Positions 10,617 through 19,946 of a stretch of 64,000 nt of DNA are shown here, piece after piece (the stretch's first letter is position 1; every line of letters begins with the position of its first letter). Below the pieces are notes generated by a model. That model did not search any database. It had not been told where the DNA came from and saw only the letters and a list, made by a program, of their open reading frames with translations. The stretch lies in contig NZ_CP052766.1 of NCBI RefSeq assembly GCF_002499975.2, positions 1,984,001 through 2,048,000 on the forward strand, read 5' to 3'. The position numbers were made by a program, and so were the translations under genes. The stretch is from Alteromonas pelagimontana (GTDB lineage: Bacteria > Pseudomonadota > Gammaproteobacteria > Enterobacterales > Alteromonadaceae).

Positions 10617-11228
10617 ATGACTGACTGGTTCCATTGGATAAACCTGGCAGGTGTAGCCGTGTGTGCGGTGTCAGGAACGCTGATGGCCTACCAAAAGCGA
10701 ATGGATGGATTTGGCGTGGTGGTGCTCGCGTCGGTCACCGCCATTGGTGGAGGCACATTACGTGATATTGTGCTGGATATTCCGGTATTTTGGGTACAGG
10801 ACACAGACTATCTCTATTCCACACTGGTAGCCGCGTTAGTCACGATAATCTGGCTTCGTTTCAGCCCTCGCTTTCCCTATCACTATCTATTGATTGCCGA
10901 TGCCTTTGGACTTGCCTTATTTAATGTGGTGGGGATGGAAAAAGCGCTTATTCACGACGCACCCATGGTTGTTGCCATCGCTATGGGCACAATTACAGGC
11001 GTATTTGGTGGCTTACTGCGCGATGTTATATGTCGCGAGATACCGCTGGTTCTTAATGGCGAGCTTTATGCTATTACTTGTATCATCGGCGGCGTTGCGT
11101 ATGCCATTGCCCGACATTATGGCTTTGAAAGCCAGTGGTGCGTGATTATTTCTCTGGCTACTACCGTGCTGATGCGCCTCGGGGCACTGCGCTGGCATTG
11201 GCAATTGCCAGTCTTCAGAATTGAGTGA
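10617..11228 (+). CDS. TRIC (UPF0126, YicG-like) cation channel family protein
   Basis: 203 aa with about seven hydrophobic segments and no signal peptide: an inner-membrane protein. Two internally similar halves each carry a glycine-rich stretch, GGGTLRDI near residue 43 and GGLLRDVICRE near residue 132, the signature of the duplicated UPF0126 repeat. Prokaryotic members of this family form trimeric potassium-permeable channels; the physiological role in bacteria is poorly defined. Divergent from ilvE and about 70 nt upstream of comM. Confidence 0.85.
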   Translation: MTDWFHWINLAGVAVCAVSGTLMAYQKRMDGFGVVVLASVTAIGGGTLRDIVLDIPVFWVQDTDYLYSTLVAALVTIIWLRFSPRFPYHYLLIADAFGLALFNVVGMEKALIHDAPMVVAIAMGTITGVFGGLLRDVICREIPLVLNGELYAITCIIGGVAYAIARHYGFESQWCVIISLATTVLMRLGALRWHWQLPVFRIE

Positions 11229-11297
11229 ACCGGCTTTAGGATCAGTTTCTCTTCGGCAAGCCGACCGTTAAAGTGCTTTCTATTTAGGGAGCCAGCA

Positions 11298-12815
11298 ATG
11301 GGACTGTCGGTGGTACTTACTCGCGCCGGAGAAGGCATTGATGCACCCCAGGTAAAAGTGGAGGTACATCTGGCTAACGGTTTACCGGCTTTTCATCTGG
11401 TGGGCATGGCACAAACCAGCGTTAAAGAAGCCAGAGACCGTGTGCGTAGCGCCTTGATTAACAGCGGTTTTGAATTCCCTGCGCGCCGGATTACGGTTAA
11501 TCTTGCCCCGGCAACCATTCCCAAGCAAGGTGGCCGCTACGATTTACCTATTGCAATTGGAGTGTTGGTAGCAGCTGGAGTTATTCCCGCTCAATCTGTT
11601 ATTAATACCGAATTCATCGGCGAATTAGGCCTAAACGGAGAAATTAAAGCAGTGCGAGGAATACTGCCAGTATTACTAAGTGCAACCTCCGCTGGACATA
11701 CGCTTTTTCACCCTACTGAAAACGAGCAGGAAGCGGCGTTAGTAGACGATGCAGAACGTTTTGCTGCACCGTCTCTTCTTACCGTTTTTCAACATCTCAT
11801 TGGTCAACAGAAATTACCTCAAGGTATGGCTAACTCGCCGGATACCTGCTGTCAGAAAAGCCCGAGATGGGATGATATTATCGGTCAAGGGCAGGCTAAG
11901 CGTGCTTTGGTGATTGCCGCGGCTGGAAGTCACAACATTCTATTCGTGGGGCCGCCAGGTACAGGAAAAAGTTTGTTAGCCAGCCGTTTACTGTCGCTAA
12001 TGCCGCCATTACGAACTGCTGAGGCTCTGGAGGTTGCTTCTATTCATTCGGTGAAAGGAGAAAGCGTGAGTGCGAATTCGCTGCACCAGCGGCCCTTTCG
12101 TTCTCCTCACCATACCAGCTCAGCCATAGCCTTGACGGGCGGCGGCGCTACGCCGCAACCGGGCGAAGTGTCCCTGGCCCATCACGGCGTATTGTTTCTG
12201 GACGAGTTTCCGGAGTTCGGACGCAAAGCACTGGACGTATTACGCGAGCCACTGGAGACAGGAGACATTCATATTTCTCGTGCTTCCGGGCAGGCACGTT
12301 ACCCAGCAAAATTTCAGTTAATCGCCGCCATGAACCCTAGCCCCACCGGAGATATTGCAGATGGTCGCTGTTCACCAGATAAAATTCTTCGCTATTTAAA
12401 CAGTGTCTCCGGGCCACTACTCGACAGAATAGATTTACAAGTGGATGTGCCAAGGCTGCCTGATTATTTTCTTCAGCAAACGCCAGAAGCCACGGCACAG
12501 GATAGCGCCGTAGAAGCTTATATGCAGATTCAACAGGCCAGACAGCAGCAACTTGCCAGACAAAATTGCCTCAATGCTCATGTGGCGGTGGGTCAGTTGG
12601 CGGCAATCTGCCAGTTGGCAGAGGCTGATATGCAGTTTCTCCAACACGCTTCTTCCCGGCTTAAACTTTCCATGCGCACCTTTCACCGCACTCTAAAGGT
12701 AGCTCGCACTATCGCCGATTTGGAGCAAGCCGAGCACGTCACTCGCGCTCATCTGGCTGAAGCTTTGGGTTATCGGGCGCTGGATAAAATTATCAATCAA
12801 TTTAGCTCCAATTGA
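11298..12815 (+). CDS. comM: YifB/ComM family Mg-chelatase-like AAA+ ATPase
   Basis: 505 aa, the family length. The N-terminal part (about residues 1-180) is the Lon-protease-like ChlI domain. The AAA+ core has Walker A GPPGTGKS near residue 219 and Walker B FLDEFPEF, and the C-terminal Mg-chelatase domain is present. ComM is a hexameric helicase that drives branch migration during natural transformation in Vibrio and Acinetobacter; many non-competent species also carry it. GGGAG precedes the ATG. Its last 19 nt overlap the convergent ilvY. Confidence 0.93.
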   Translation: MGLSVVLTRAGEGIDAPQVKVEVHLANGLPAFHLVGMAQTSVKEARDRVRSALINSGFEFPARRITVNLAPATIPKQGGRYDLPIAIGVLVAAGVIPAQSVINTEFIGELGLNGEIKAVRGILPVLLSATSAGHTLFHPTENEQEAALVDDAERFAAPSLLTVFQHLIGQQKLPQGMANSPDTCCQKSPRWDDIIGQGQAKRALVIAAAGSHNILFVGPPGTGKSLLASRLLSLMPPLRTAEALEVASIHSVKGESVSANSLHQRPFRSPHHTSSAIALTGGGATPQPGEVSLAHHGVLFLDEFPEFGRKALDVLREPLETGDIHISRASGQARYPAKFQLIAAMNPSPTGDIADGRCSPDKILRYLNSVSGPLLDRIDLQVDVPRLPDYFLQQTPEATAQDSAVEAYMQIQQARQQQLARQNCLNAHVAVGQLAAICQLAEADMQFLQHASSRLKLSMRTFHRTLKVARTIADLEQAEHVTRAHLAEALGYRALDKIINQFSSN

Positions 12816-13660
12816 AGCAGGGCATTAATTAGCGGTTCCTGCCGCCTTGCCTGTAAGCAGGCTAATCCCAGCTCATAGGCCTCTATGTCGTCAACAGTAA
12901 TTTTTGACACACTGGTTGCCATACTGGAATGATCAAGCACCACCTGAGGTACAAAACCAACACCGCATTCTAACGCCACCATACTGACGATAGCTTCGTT
13001 TCCGCCCACAGAGGCATAAACGTTGGGGCGTATTCCATGCTCGGCAAACCAGTGATACACGATACGGCGGGTTGGGCCGTGTTCAGGCATCACCACCTGA
13101 TGCTTACGCCAGTCAATTTGGCCTAGCTGATTTAACCGCCACTCTCGGGGAGCAATGAGTACCAGCGGCACGCGGTCCAGTGTCGAAAAGGACAAATCTG
13201 TCGGTAAGTCAGGTGAATGTATCGCGATGGCGGCATCACATTGCTTTTGCTTCACATAATCAATGGCAAGCGCCGGATCGCCAGTCACCAGGCGAATATC
13301 CACCCCCGGATAGCGTTGGCGAAAACGCCGCAATACTGCGGGTAAATGGCTCTGGCTGGCGGTAACCGAACAAAATAGGCTGATCTCCCCTTGCAACGTC
13401 GCGTTGTCGTTGCGAAGTTCAGCCTGTAAAGCTTGCCAATCCTTTAGCACGTGAGTGCTAAAGCTAAGTAACTTGTGACCAGCATGAGTCAACGCCACCT
13501 TGCGGTTATCACGCTTGAAAAGAATAGAGCCACATTCCTCTTCAAGCCTTTGGATGACACGGCTTAACGTAGAGGGTGAAACATACATGGCTTCGGCGGT
13601 ATCACCAAAATGCAGGCTGGTAGCGAGATGACTGAATAGTTGCAGGCTTCGAAAATCCAT
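12797..13660 (-). CDS. ilvY: LysR-type regulator IlvY
   Basis: 287 aa. N-terminal winged helix-turn-helix at about residues 1-60 (DTAEAMYVSPSTLSRVIQRLE) and a LysR effector-binding domain after it. IlvY is the activator of ilvC and, in E. coli, responds to the IlvC substrates acetolactate and acetohydroxybutyrate. Transcribed divergently from ilvC with a 153-nt shared control region holding palindromes, which is the classic arrangement and supports the name. Confidence 0.93.
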   Translation of the reverse strand: MDFRSLQLFSHLATSLHFGDTAEAMYVSPSTLSRVIQRLEEECGSILFKRDNRKVALTHAGHKLLSFSTHVLKDWQALQAELRNDNATLQGEISLFCSVTASQSHLPAVLRRFRQRYPGVDIRLVTGDPALAIDYVKQKQCDAAIAIHSPDLPTDLSFSTLDRVPLVLIAPREWRLNQLGQIDWRKHQVVMPEHGPTRRIVYHWFAEHGIRPNVYASVGGNEAIVSMVALECGVGFVPQVVLDHSSMATSVSKITVDDIEAYELGLACLQARRQEPLINALLQLELN

Positions 13661-13665
13661 GAACG

Positions 13666-13680
13666 TTTCATTTTATGAAA
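13666..13680. promoter_or_regulatory. candidate IlvY operator palindrome
   Basis: TTTCAT-TTT-ATGAAA is a perfect 15-nt palindrome, 5 nt outside the ilvY start. It suits autoregulation by a LysR dimer. Not proven. Confidence 0.5.
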
Positions 13681-13743
13681 TACTATTTTGCAAATATATC
13701 ATTTTTCAAAACAAAGTTAATCCTTTAAGCTCGCTTTCAAGTT

Positions 13744-13787
13744 GTCATAGACGAGGTCATCAACACTGTGTTGGTGTTGGTTATGAC
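13744..13787. promoter_or_regulatory. nested inverted repeat in the ilvC leader
   Basis: CAACACTGTGTTG (13761-13773) is a perfect palindrome nested inside GTCATA/TATGAC arms. It lies just upstream of the ilvC start. It may be a second IlvY site or a leader hairpin. Confidence 0.4.
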
Positions 13788-13813
13788 TAGACAAATGATG
13801 TTCGGAAACTTTT

Positions 13814-15295
13814 ATGGCTAATTACTTCAATACACTGTCTCTACGTCAGCAGCTAGACCAACTGGGTCGCTGCCGATTTATGCAGCGCAGCGAATTTACT
13901 GATGGCTGTCAGTATTTGAAAGGCAAGAAAATTGTCATTGTAGGCTGCGGTGCGCAAGGCTTGAATCAGGGCCTGAATATGCGGGATTCGGGGTTAGATG
14001 TCGCCTACGCTCTGCGTCAGGCAGCAATTGACGAAAAACGGGATTCCTTCCAACGTGCATCTGGTAACGGTTTTACTGTCGGTACCTATCAGGAATTAAT
14101 TCCTCAGGCTGACCTAGTTTACAACCTGACACCCGATAAGCAACATGCCAGCGTAGTGGAAGCGGTAATGCCGCTGATGAAGGAAGGCGCGGCCCTAGGC
14201 TATTCTCACGGTTTTAATATTGTTGAAGAAGGCCAGCAGATTCGTAGCGATATAACAGTTGTTATGTGTGCGCCGAAGTGCCCTGGCACAGAAGTACGTG
14301 AAGAATACAAACGCGGTTTTGGTGTTCCGACGTTAATTGCGGTTCATCCGGAAAACGATCCAAAAGGAGAGGGCTGGGATATTGCTAAAGCGTTAGCCAG
14401 TGCCACAGGTGGTGATCGCGCAGGAGTGCTTGAGTCGTCATTCGTCGCGGAAGTGAAATCGGATCTGATGGGCGAGCAAACGATTCTGTGTGGAATGCAA
14501 CAAGCTGCCGCCATTCTGGCATTTGAAAAAATGACATCAGACGGAATAGATGCTGGCTATGCTGCCGCATTAATCCAGTTCGGTTTACAAACCATTACCG
14601 AAGCGCTGAAGATTGGTGGCGTCACTAATATGATGGACCGATTGTCAAACCCAGCAAAAATTAAAGCGTATGATCTGTCGGTACAACTCACTTCGTTACT
14701 GCGCCCACTGTTTGAAAAGCATCAAGACGATATTATCAGCGGCGAATTTTCCCGCAACATGATGGAAGACTGGGCCAACGGAGACGCCAACCTTCTGAAA
14801 TGGCGTGAAGAAACTGGCGAAAGCAGCTTCGAAAACGCGCCAGCTTATGAAGGCGAAATCAGTGAACAAGAATTTTTTGATAATGGTATTTTGCTCGTCG
14901 CCATGATCAAGTGTGGTGTAGAACTTGCCTTTGACGTCATGGTGGAAGCCGGAATTCTTCCTGAATCAGCGTATTATGAGTCATTGCATGAAACGCCGCT
15001 AATTTCTAATACTATTGCCCGCAAGCGTTTATATGAGATGAATGTTGTTATCTCTGACACTGCGGAATATGGCAACTATTTATTCGCCAATGCAGCTATA
15101 CCCTTACTGAAAGACAAGTTCATACCAAATATCGATACTCAGGTTATCGGCAAAGGAATGAAAACCAGTTCAACCCAAGTGGAGAATCGTCGTCTGGTAG
15201 AAGTGAACGACTCTATCCGCAGCCATGGTGTTGAGTCAGTAGGAAAAACTTTACGCGGTTATATGACCGACATGAAGGCTATCATTGGAGTGTAA
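13814..15295 (+). CDS. ilvC: ketol-acid reductoisomerase (IlvC), long class II form
   Basis: 493 aa, the long enterobacterial-type (class II) enzyme with a duplicated C-terminal knotted domain. It isomerises and reduces acetolactate or acetohydroxybutyrate to dihydroxy acids, using NADPH and Mg2+. The Rossmann motif [10 protein letters not shown] is at residues 44-53. [20 protein letters not shown] and the two KARI C-terminal repeats follow. GGAAAC precedes the ATG. Regulated by the divergent IlvY, with a strong terminator downstream. Confidence 0.98.
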   Translation: MANYFNTLSLRQQLDQLGRCRFMQRSEFTDGCQYLKGKKIVIVGCGAQGLNQGLNMRDSGLDVAYALRQAAIDEKRDSFQRASGNGFTVGTYQELIPQADLVYNLTPDKQHASVVEAVMPLMKEGAALGYSHGFNIVEEGQQIRSDITVVMCAPKCPGTEVREEYKRGFGVPTLIAVHPENDPKGEGWDIAKALASATGGDRAGVLESSFVAEVKSDLMGEQTILCGMQQAAAILAFEKMTSDGIDAGYAAALIQFGLQTITEALKIGGVTNMMDRLSNPAKIKAYDLSVQLTSLLRPLFEKHQDDIISGEFSRNMMEDWANGDANLLKWREETGESSFENAPAYEGEISEQEFFDNGILLVAMIKCGVELAFDVMVEAGILPESAYYESLHETPLISNTIARKRLYEMNVVISDTAEYGNYLFANAAIPLLKDKFIPNIDTQVIGKGMKTSSTQVENRRLVEVNDSIRSHGVESVGKTLRGYMTDMKAIIGV

Positions 15296-15332
15296 CGATT
15301 TCTGTCGTTAGGTGCTTAACCAAAGCCCTCTT

Positions 15333-15359
15333 GCCCGACCAATTTGGTCGGGCTTTTTT
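15333..15359 (+). terminator. ilvC rho-independent terminator
   Basis: GCCCGACCAA and TTGGTCGGGC form a near-uninterrupted stem with a minimal loop, followed by six T. It lies about 40 nt after the ilvC stop. Confidence 0.9.
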
Positions 15360-15856
15360 ATGCCCGTTGCAATAGAAAAAAAGCTAACTTCTTAATCAAG
15401 CTTTAAATAGTCTGCTCGAAAGCCGCTCTCTAAGACACTTCTTCTAAATAAAAGATGAATTCTTGCGCCCTCATGACTGTTGCAGGGTTTTTTCGGTAAA
15501 TAGCGAAGAGTGTTCATTCAAGACCCTGTTCTGTAGAATGAGCTACACCGTGGTAGATATCTCATCCGGACTCCCGCTTGAAACTAGTTTGCAATTATTG
15601 TTGCTGGTGTTTTTTTACACAACTTTCTAGTTCCTTCTCCTTCTCATCGGAAAACCCTATTAAAGAAGCGTTAAAGCAAAGCGAACCAGATTACCAACAC
15701 AATTTACTTAACCTAGCGGTGACTGGTGAAGCAGAATAGCGACAGGTGCAAAAATCTTTACATTTCAAACAGTAACAGGATAGCTGTTATTTAATTTCGT
15801 AATTAATTATCGTAAATGTTGCAATTTGTTACCATAAATCGAGCTCCTGTAGTCTT

Positions 15857-15885
15857 TTGACGACACTCAAAGCTGTCGCATATTT
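15857..15885 (+). promoter_or_regulatory. candidate promoter for the 110-aa gene
   Basis: TTGACG and ATATTT are separated by 17 nt. This would give a leader of about 90 nt. Pattern match only. Confidence 0.35.
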
Positions 15886-15981
15886 TTAACACCTTGTTTT
15901 CTAAGCATAAACAATGTTGGCACGGTGTTTGGTTGATCTTTTATTCCCACCTATATTTTAATAAAAATCAGAGGTCTATAA

Positions 15982-16314
15982 ATGCAAGCAGGAATCTCTC
16001 GCTTTACCCAGATTGGCGACTGGATATTTGAAGTGAAGATGGTCCGAGCGTTAAGAGTGTCAGATTACGGACAACCTTATTCGGCTGTATCTACCCTTAC
16101 TGCAAATGGAGATAATATTTACATTGATACTCAAATGACGCGCAATAATGAAGAACTCAGCAGAGAAGATTGCATGGCGTTTTACGAGTTCTGCAAGCAG
16201 TTGGAGATGAAGCAAATACAATATGACAAAGTTCGACAGGGAACACGATTTCCACGTGTAGTAGATATTGAAGAAAACCAGCGTCCGCGTCCCAGGATCC
16301 AATTAGTTAAATAA
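15982..16314 (+). CDS. hypothetical protein, 110 aa
   Basis: Not recognised. A soluble protein with no signal peptide or membrane segment. It alternates charged and aromatic residues and ends in a basic proline-rich tail (RPRPRIQLVK). AGAGGT sits 7 nt before the ATG, and a promoter-like pair lies upstream, so it is probably a real single-gene unit. It converges on an MFS gene 13 nt away, with only a short palindrome (AACAGCTGTT) between them. Confidence 0.65.
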   Translation: MQAGISRFTQIGDWIFEVKMVRALRVSDYGQPYSAVSTLTANGDNIYIDTQMTRNNEELSREDCMAFYEFCKQLEMKQIQYDKVRQGTRFPRVVDIEENQRPRPRIQLVK

Positions 16315-16327
16315 CAACAGCTGTTTT

Positions 16328-17572
16328 TTAGCCGATAGCAACAGACTCTTCTAACAATCTTGAATGTTCGGCAAATCGCACTGCCAGAAAGGCAATAATA
16401 TAAAAACAGAGAAAGCCAAGCCCGATAGGAAACAAGTTTCCCGACAAGAAGCTGTCTACTACCAGCGCAATAGGCACGGCGAAGATACTGGAAAGTGAAC
16501 CGATAATAGCGGCACCTAGACCTGCAATGTGACCGAGAGGTTGCATAGCCATCGCATTCAGGTTGCCGAATAATATACCGACAAAAAAGAAGCCGATAAA
16601 CAGGACTGTTACTGTTAAAGGTAACGGCGGTAGTCCTTCGTAAGCCCACAGTATTGCGTTAAATATAACCGCGAAACTAATTGCTCCTGTCAGCGCAAAC
16701 TGACACAGCCGGCTCATCCCAAAGCGCATCACCATTTTGCTGTTAAAAAACGATGCCAAGCCAATAGAAAACGCCAAGGTGGCGAAGATATAGGGAAACA
16801 TCACTCCGGCAGAGTAATATTCCTGAAATATGGTTTGGGAAGCGCTCAGATAAGCTAAGAAGGATCCGAAGATACAACCCATGGCGATGGTATATCCCAT
16901 TACAGAACCATGAGTAAGAATGAATTTGGAGGAGCGGAAAAACTGCGCCCAGGAGAATGTTTTTCGATTGGCTTTAGGTAGGGTTTCCGGTTGTCTGGCA
17001 AAAAACCATGCGCCCGTTAGAACAGCAACCACTAAAAACAGCGTAAAGATATGCCGCCAGCTGAAAAAGGTAAGCACCGCCTGCCCCACCACCGGCGCTA
17101 TCATTGGCACGAGTATAAACACCATCATGATAAAAGACATAACTTTAGCCATGGCCTCGCCAACATAGAGATCTCGAATAATTGCCATTGCGGCAATACG
17201 CGGCCCTGAAACACCAAATGCTTGAATTAACCTGCCAATAAGCATGGTCGTCATATCGTTGGCCATCATGCACACTACAGTTCCTACAACAAATATGCAT
17301 AGCCCGAGTAAGATAGCGGCTCTGCGCCCTCTTGCGTCTGAAAAAGGTCCGAAAAATATTTGTCCAAACGCCATGCCACCAAAGAACACGGAAACAATAA
17401 GATGAGCGTCATTTATGTCTTGTGCATGCAGTTCGTGACCAATCTGAATGAGTGCGGGTAGCATAGCGTCGATACTCAACGCCACCAGCGATGTCATAAG
17501 CGCCATCAGGGCGACAAATTCCATCAGGTGCAACGTAGGTTGCGATGACGTAAAACTGGCTTGGGTAGACAT
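16328..17572 (-). CDS. MFS multidrug exporter, Bcr/CflA-like (DHA1)
   Basis: 414 aa with 12 predicted membrane segments. The first long helix is MALMTSLVALSIDAMLPAL. The MFS motif A is seen as GPFSDARGRRAAI between helices 2 and 3, and motif C-like GRLIQAFGVSGPRIAAMAIIRD follows in the manner of Bcr/CflA drug/H+ antiporters. The longest frame starts 25 codons earlier, but ATG at 17572 has AAGG upstream and gives the standard N-terminus. The substrate cannot be inferred. Convergent with the preceding gene and transcribed alone. Confidence 0.87.
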   Translation of the reverse strand: MSTQASFTSSQPTLHLMEFVALMALMTSLVALSIDAMLPALIQIGHELHAQDINDAHLIVSVFFGGMAFGQIFFGPFSDARGRRAAILLGLCIFVVGTVVCMMANDMTTMLIGRLIQAFGVSGPRIAAMAIIRDLYVGEAMAKVMSFIMMVFILVPMIAPVVGQAVLTFFSWRHIFTLFLVVAVLTGAWFFARQPETLPKANRKTFSWAQFFRSSKFILTHGSVMGYTIAMGCIFGSFLAYLSASQTIFQEYYSAGVMFPYIFATLAFSIGLASFFNSKMVMRFGMSRLCQFALTGAISFAVIFNAILWAYEGLPPLPLTVTVLFIGFFFVGILFGNLNAMAMQPLGHIAGLGAAIIGSLSSIFAVPIALVVDSFLSGNLFPIGLGFLCFYIIAFLAVRFAEHSRLLEESVAIG

Positions 17573-17717
17573 GATAACCTTAATGGGAATGGCTGGGCGG
17601 CAATCCTGCCACTGGCGAAATATATTCAGCGGCATATTGTATAGCAAATTGCAGCGAATGCATGTTCTGGTGTGGAAAAATCATCGTTATTTGTCAGGAC
17701 TCCAGCGCAAATTTGTC

Positions 17718-17735
17718 GAGCAGCAACCGCTGCTC
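17718..17735. terminator. weak hairpin after the S9 peptidase
   Basis: GAGCAG and CTGCTC pair across a 6-nt loop, just past the stop of the minus-strand peptidase. No clear T run follows, so termination is uncertain. Confidence 0.3.
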
Positions 17736-17745
17736 GGTTAGATGT

Positions 17746-19701
17746 TTAGTGTAAATATTTACTGAGGAAAGTATCCAGTTCTTGGAAAAATGCATGGCGG
17801 TTTCGCTGAATGGACAGAAAGTGATCACCAGCCTCTAATTCTACATAGCGAAAATCTTTATCCTCGTCTTCCAGCTCATCAGCCATGATACGGCTTTGAT
17901 CGACTCTCACTGTGCGATCTTCATCACCGTGAATAAGCAGTATTGGAGTTTTTATCTTTTCGACCAAGTAGTAAGGAGAGCGGGCTTCAAGATCATCACT
18001 GTCTTCCCCAATCTGATTTTTTACAAACTCGCTACCGAGAAAATAGCTGCTGGTTCGCACCAACTTTTTTAGGCTGCTCACGCCAGCGAAACTTACCGCG
18101 CAAGTAAATAGCTCAGGCGTTTTAACCGTAGCCATCAGCGCTGCGTAGCCACCATAGCTGGCGCCAACAATACATACTTTATCGGGATTGGTGACGCCGT
18201 CTTTGATAAGCCAATGGGTGGCATCGGTAATATCGTCCTGCATCTGTAGCCCCCAGCCTTTCATCTGTGCCTGAGCAAAGGTATAACCATAGCCAGAAGA
18301 ACCGCGGAAATTGGGTCTGAAGACCGCGTAGCCACGGCTGGTAAAATAGGCAGTCCAATAATTAAAGCCACTGTATTCCCTGACGCCCGGGCCACCATGA
18401 GGGTTAATAATAGTCGGGTAAGGCGCTTTGCCGGTTTTTGGAATGGTAAGATACCCTTCGATTTCTACACCATCTCGCGCTTTAAACGACACCCTTTTAT
18501 TTTCTGATAAAGCTTCTGGATCAAGGTCTGGGTACTGTTTGTAAAGAAGATCCAAGGAGCCGGCTTGCCGATTGCCGATGAGATAAGCGCCGGGAAACTG
18601 ATCACTTTCTGCGTACAACAAATACGTCATCTCATCAGTACTGAAACTTATGACCGAATTTTCGTAATCAGGCAGCACAGCATCAACAGATTCCTGAAGC
18701 TTGCCGAAGCGGTTATCCCAGTAGTGTTCTCCATTCTCTGCTGCGGAAAAATAAACGCCAATCGCATCCCGGGTTTGTTTGGAATAGATAAGAGAACCGC
18801 CTACATCATAATGTTCATCCGACAACACTTCGGTTTGTTCCATTGTCGTCAGGTTTAACTTGTACAAAGCAAGATAATCGCCCTTGTACTGGTTGAAATA
18901 TAATATGTTGGGATCTAGTGCGAAGCCTTTGGGAGTAATCGGTTTATCTGACAACGCGTTATAAGAAAACAGCGTTTTCCAATCATCTCCGTCTTTCAAT
19001 AAAATTTCTGTTTCGCCATTCTCATAGTTCAGCGCTGTGCCCAGACGCAACTGGCTCTGTTGGTCTGTCATCCAGTCACGAATTCTTCTTTTGCCACGTT
19101 CTACCATCGACAACTTACCATTGTAGATGTTTACCTTGTATACCGAAGGCAGGTTAACCGTTTCGATGTCAATAGCAATTAAGATATGCTCTGGATCGTC
19201 AGGAAGCCAATCAATTACGTCATCTTGAAATTGTGGAGTAAAAGATCGTCCTCCCATTTTTCGTTGCAGACGTCGCGCATCCAGTAATTCTTCTGGTTTG
19301 GCCGTAGGTTTATTGAAAGTCATGGCAAATAAGCGGGTTTGATAAAACTTCTGTGAATGCTGCCGGGACTCATAACGAGCACTGATAACCAAACGCTCAT
19401 TATTCGCCCAGTGATACCAATTTATTTTTACTTTTTCATTGTCAGAACCCAGAAGACTATATATTTTGCCCTCCTTAAGATCATAGGTGGTCAGTACACT
19501 TAATTCTTCAGGTACTGTCAGATTCTGAACGTAAGCTATGCGATCCCCTTGGGGCGACAGTTTTGGGTTTTTGAATGCAGGGAGTGCACTAAAGCTCTCG
19601 AGAGGTTGTAGCGGTGATTCGCCGGCTAATGCTGTACTGCTAAACAAAAAAGCGAGCAGCATCGCCCTCGCCGAATAGCGAAGGTAAAGAAATCCTTTCA
19701 T
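17746..19701 (-). CDS. secreted prolyl oligopeptidase family (S9) peptidase
   Basis: 651 aa. Residues 1-26 form a Sec signal (LLAFLFSSTALA), so the enzyme is periplasmic or exported. The middle is a WD40-like beta-propeller (about residues 40-390). The C-terminal alpha/beta-hydrolase domain carries the nucleophile in GASYGGY (S515), with downstream HGDEDRTV (Asp) and GDHF (His) completing the triad. Such S9C-type enzymes cleave oligopeptides and are common in Alteromonadales. Transcribed alone. Confidence 0.9.
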   Translation of the reverse strand: MKGFLYLRYSARAMLLAFLFSSTALAGESPLQPLESFSALPAFKNPKLSPQGDRIAYVQNLTVPEELSVLTTYDLKEGKIYSLLGSDNEKVKINWYHWANNERLVISARYESRQHSQKFYQTRLFAMTFNKPTAKPEELLDARRLQRKMGGRSFTPQFQDDVIDWLPDDPEHILIAIDIETVNLPSVYKVNIYNGKLSMVERGKRRIRDWMTDQQSQLRLGTALNYENGETEILLKDGDDWKTLFSYNALSDKPITPKGFALDPNILYFNQYKGDYLALYKLNLTTMEQTEVLSDEHYDVGGSLIYSKQTRDAIGVYFSAAENGEHYWDNRFGKLQESVDAVLPDYENSVISFSTDEMTYLLYAESDQFPGAYLIGNRQAGSLDLLYKQYPDLDPEALSENKRVSFKARDGVEIEGYLTIPKTGKAPYPTIINPHGGPGVREYSGFNYWTAYFTSRGYAVFRPNFRGSSGYGYTFAQAQMKGWGLQMQDDITDATHWLIKDGVTNPDKVCIVGASYGGYAALMATVKTPELFTCAVSFAGVSSLKKLVRTSSYFLGSEFVKNQIGEDSDDLEARSPYYLVEKIKTPILLIHGDEDRTVRVDQSRIMADELEDEDKDFRYVELEAGDHFLSIQRNRHAFFQELDTFLSKYLH

Positions 19702-19746
19702 GGTGTTGTCCTGTAATTACCTGTAAGTCTTGTGCAACTTCGAGCG

Positions 19747-19766
19747 GCTATACATGGTCGTATAGC
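19747..19766. repeat. small inverted repeat upstream of the S9 peptidase
   Basis: GCTATAC and GTATAGC are separated by 6 nt, in the divergent region between the S9 peptidase and tamA. It could be an operator; nothing else supports it. Confidence 0.3.
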
Positions 19767-19946
19767 GGTATCGGCGCGCTAGATAGGATAATGTAATAGA
19801 GTCCTTTACAGACAAACATATTTCGGCAGTTAGGTATAAATTACGCTCTGAAGAGACAGCTTTTTTATCACCAGCAGTATGGTTTATTTTAAGTATTCGT
19901 AGAGGGTTCTAACGTTAATCGCCTCATATCCAAAGGATTATTTTAG

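Larger units (their letters stand above)
15296..15981. other. long intergenic region after ilvC
   Basis: About 690 nt. Beyond the ilvC terminator there is no convincing gene. A 53-codon frame at 15578-15739 starts only at TTG but reads like coding sequence toward its end (…ENPIKEALKQSEPDYQHNLL); it could be a gene remnant. A promoter-like pair for the downstream gene is listed separately. Confidence 0.4.
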
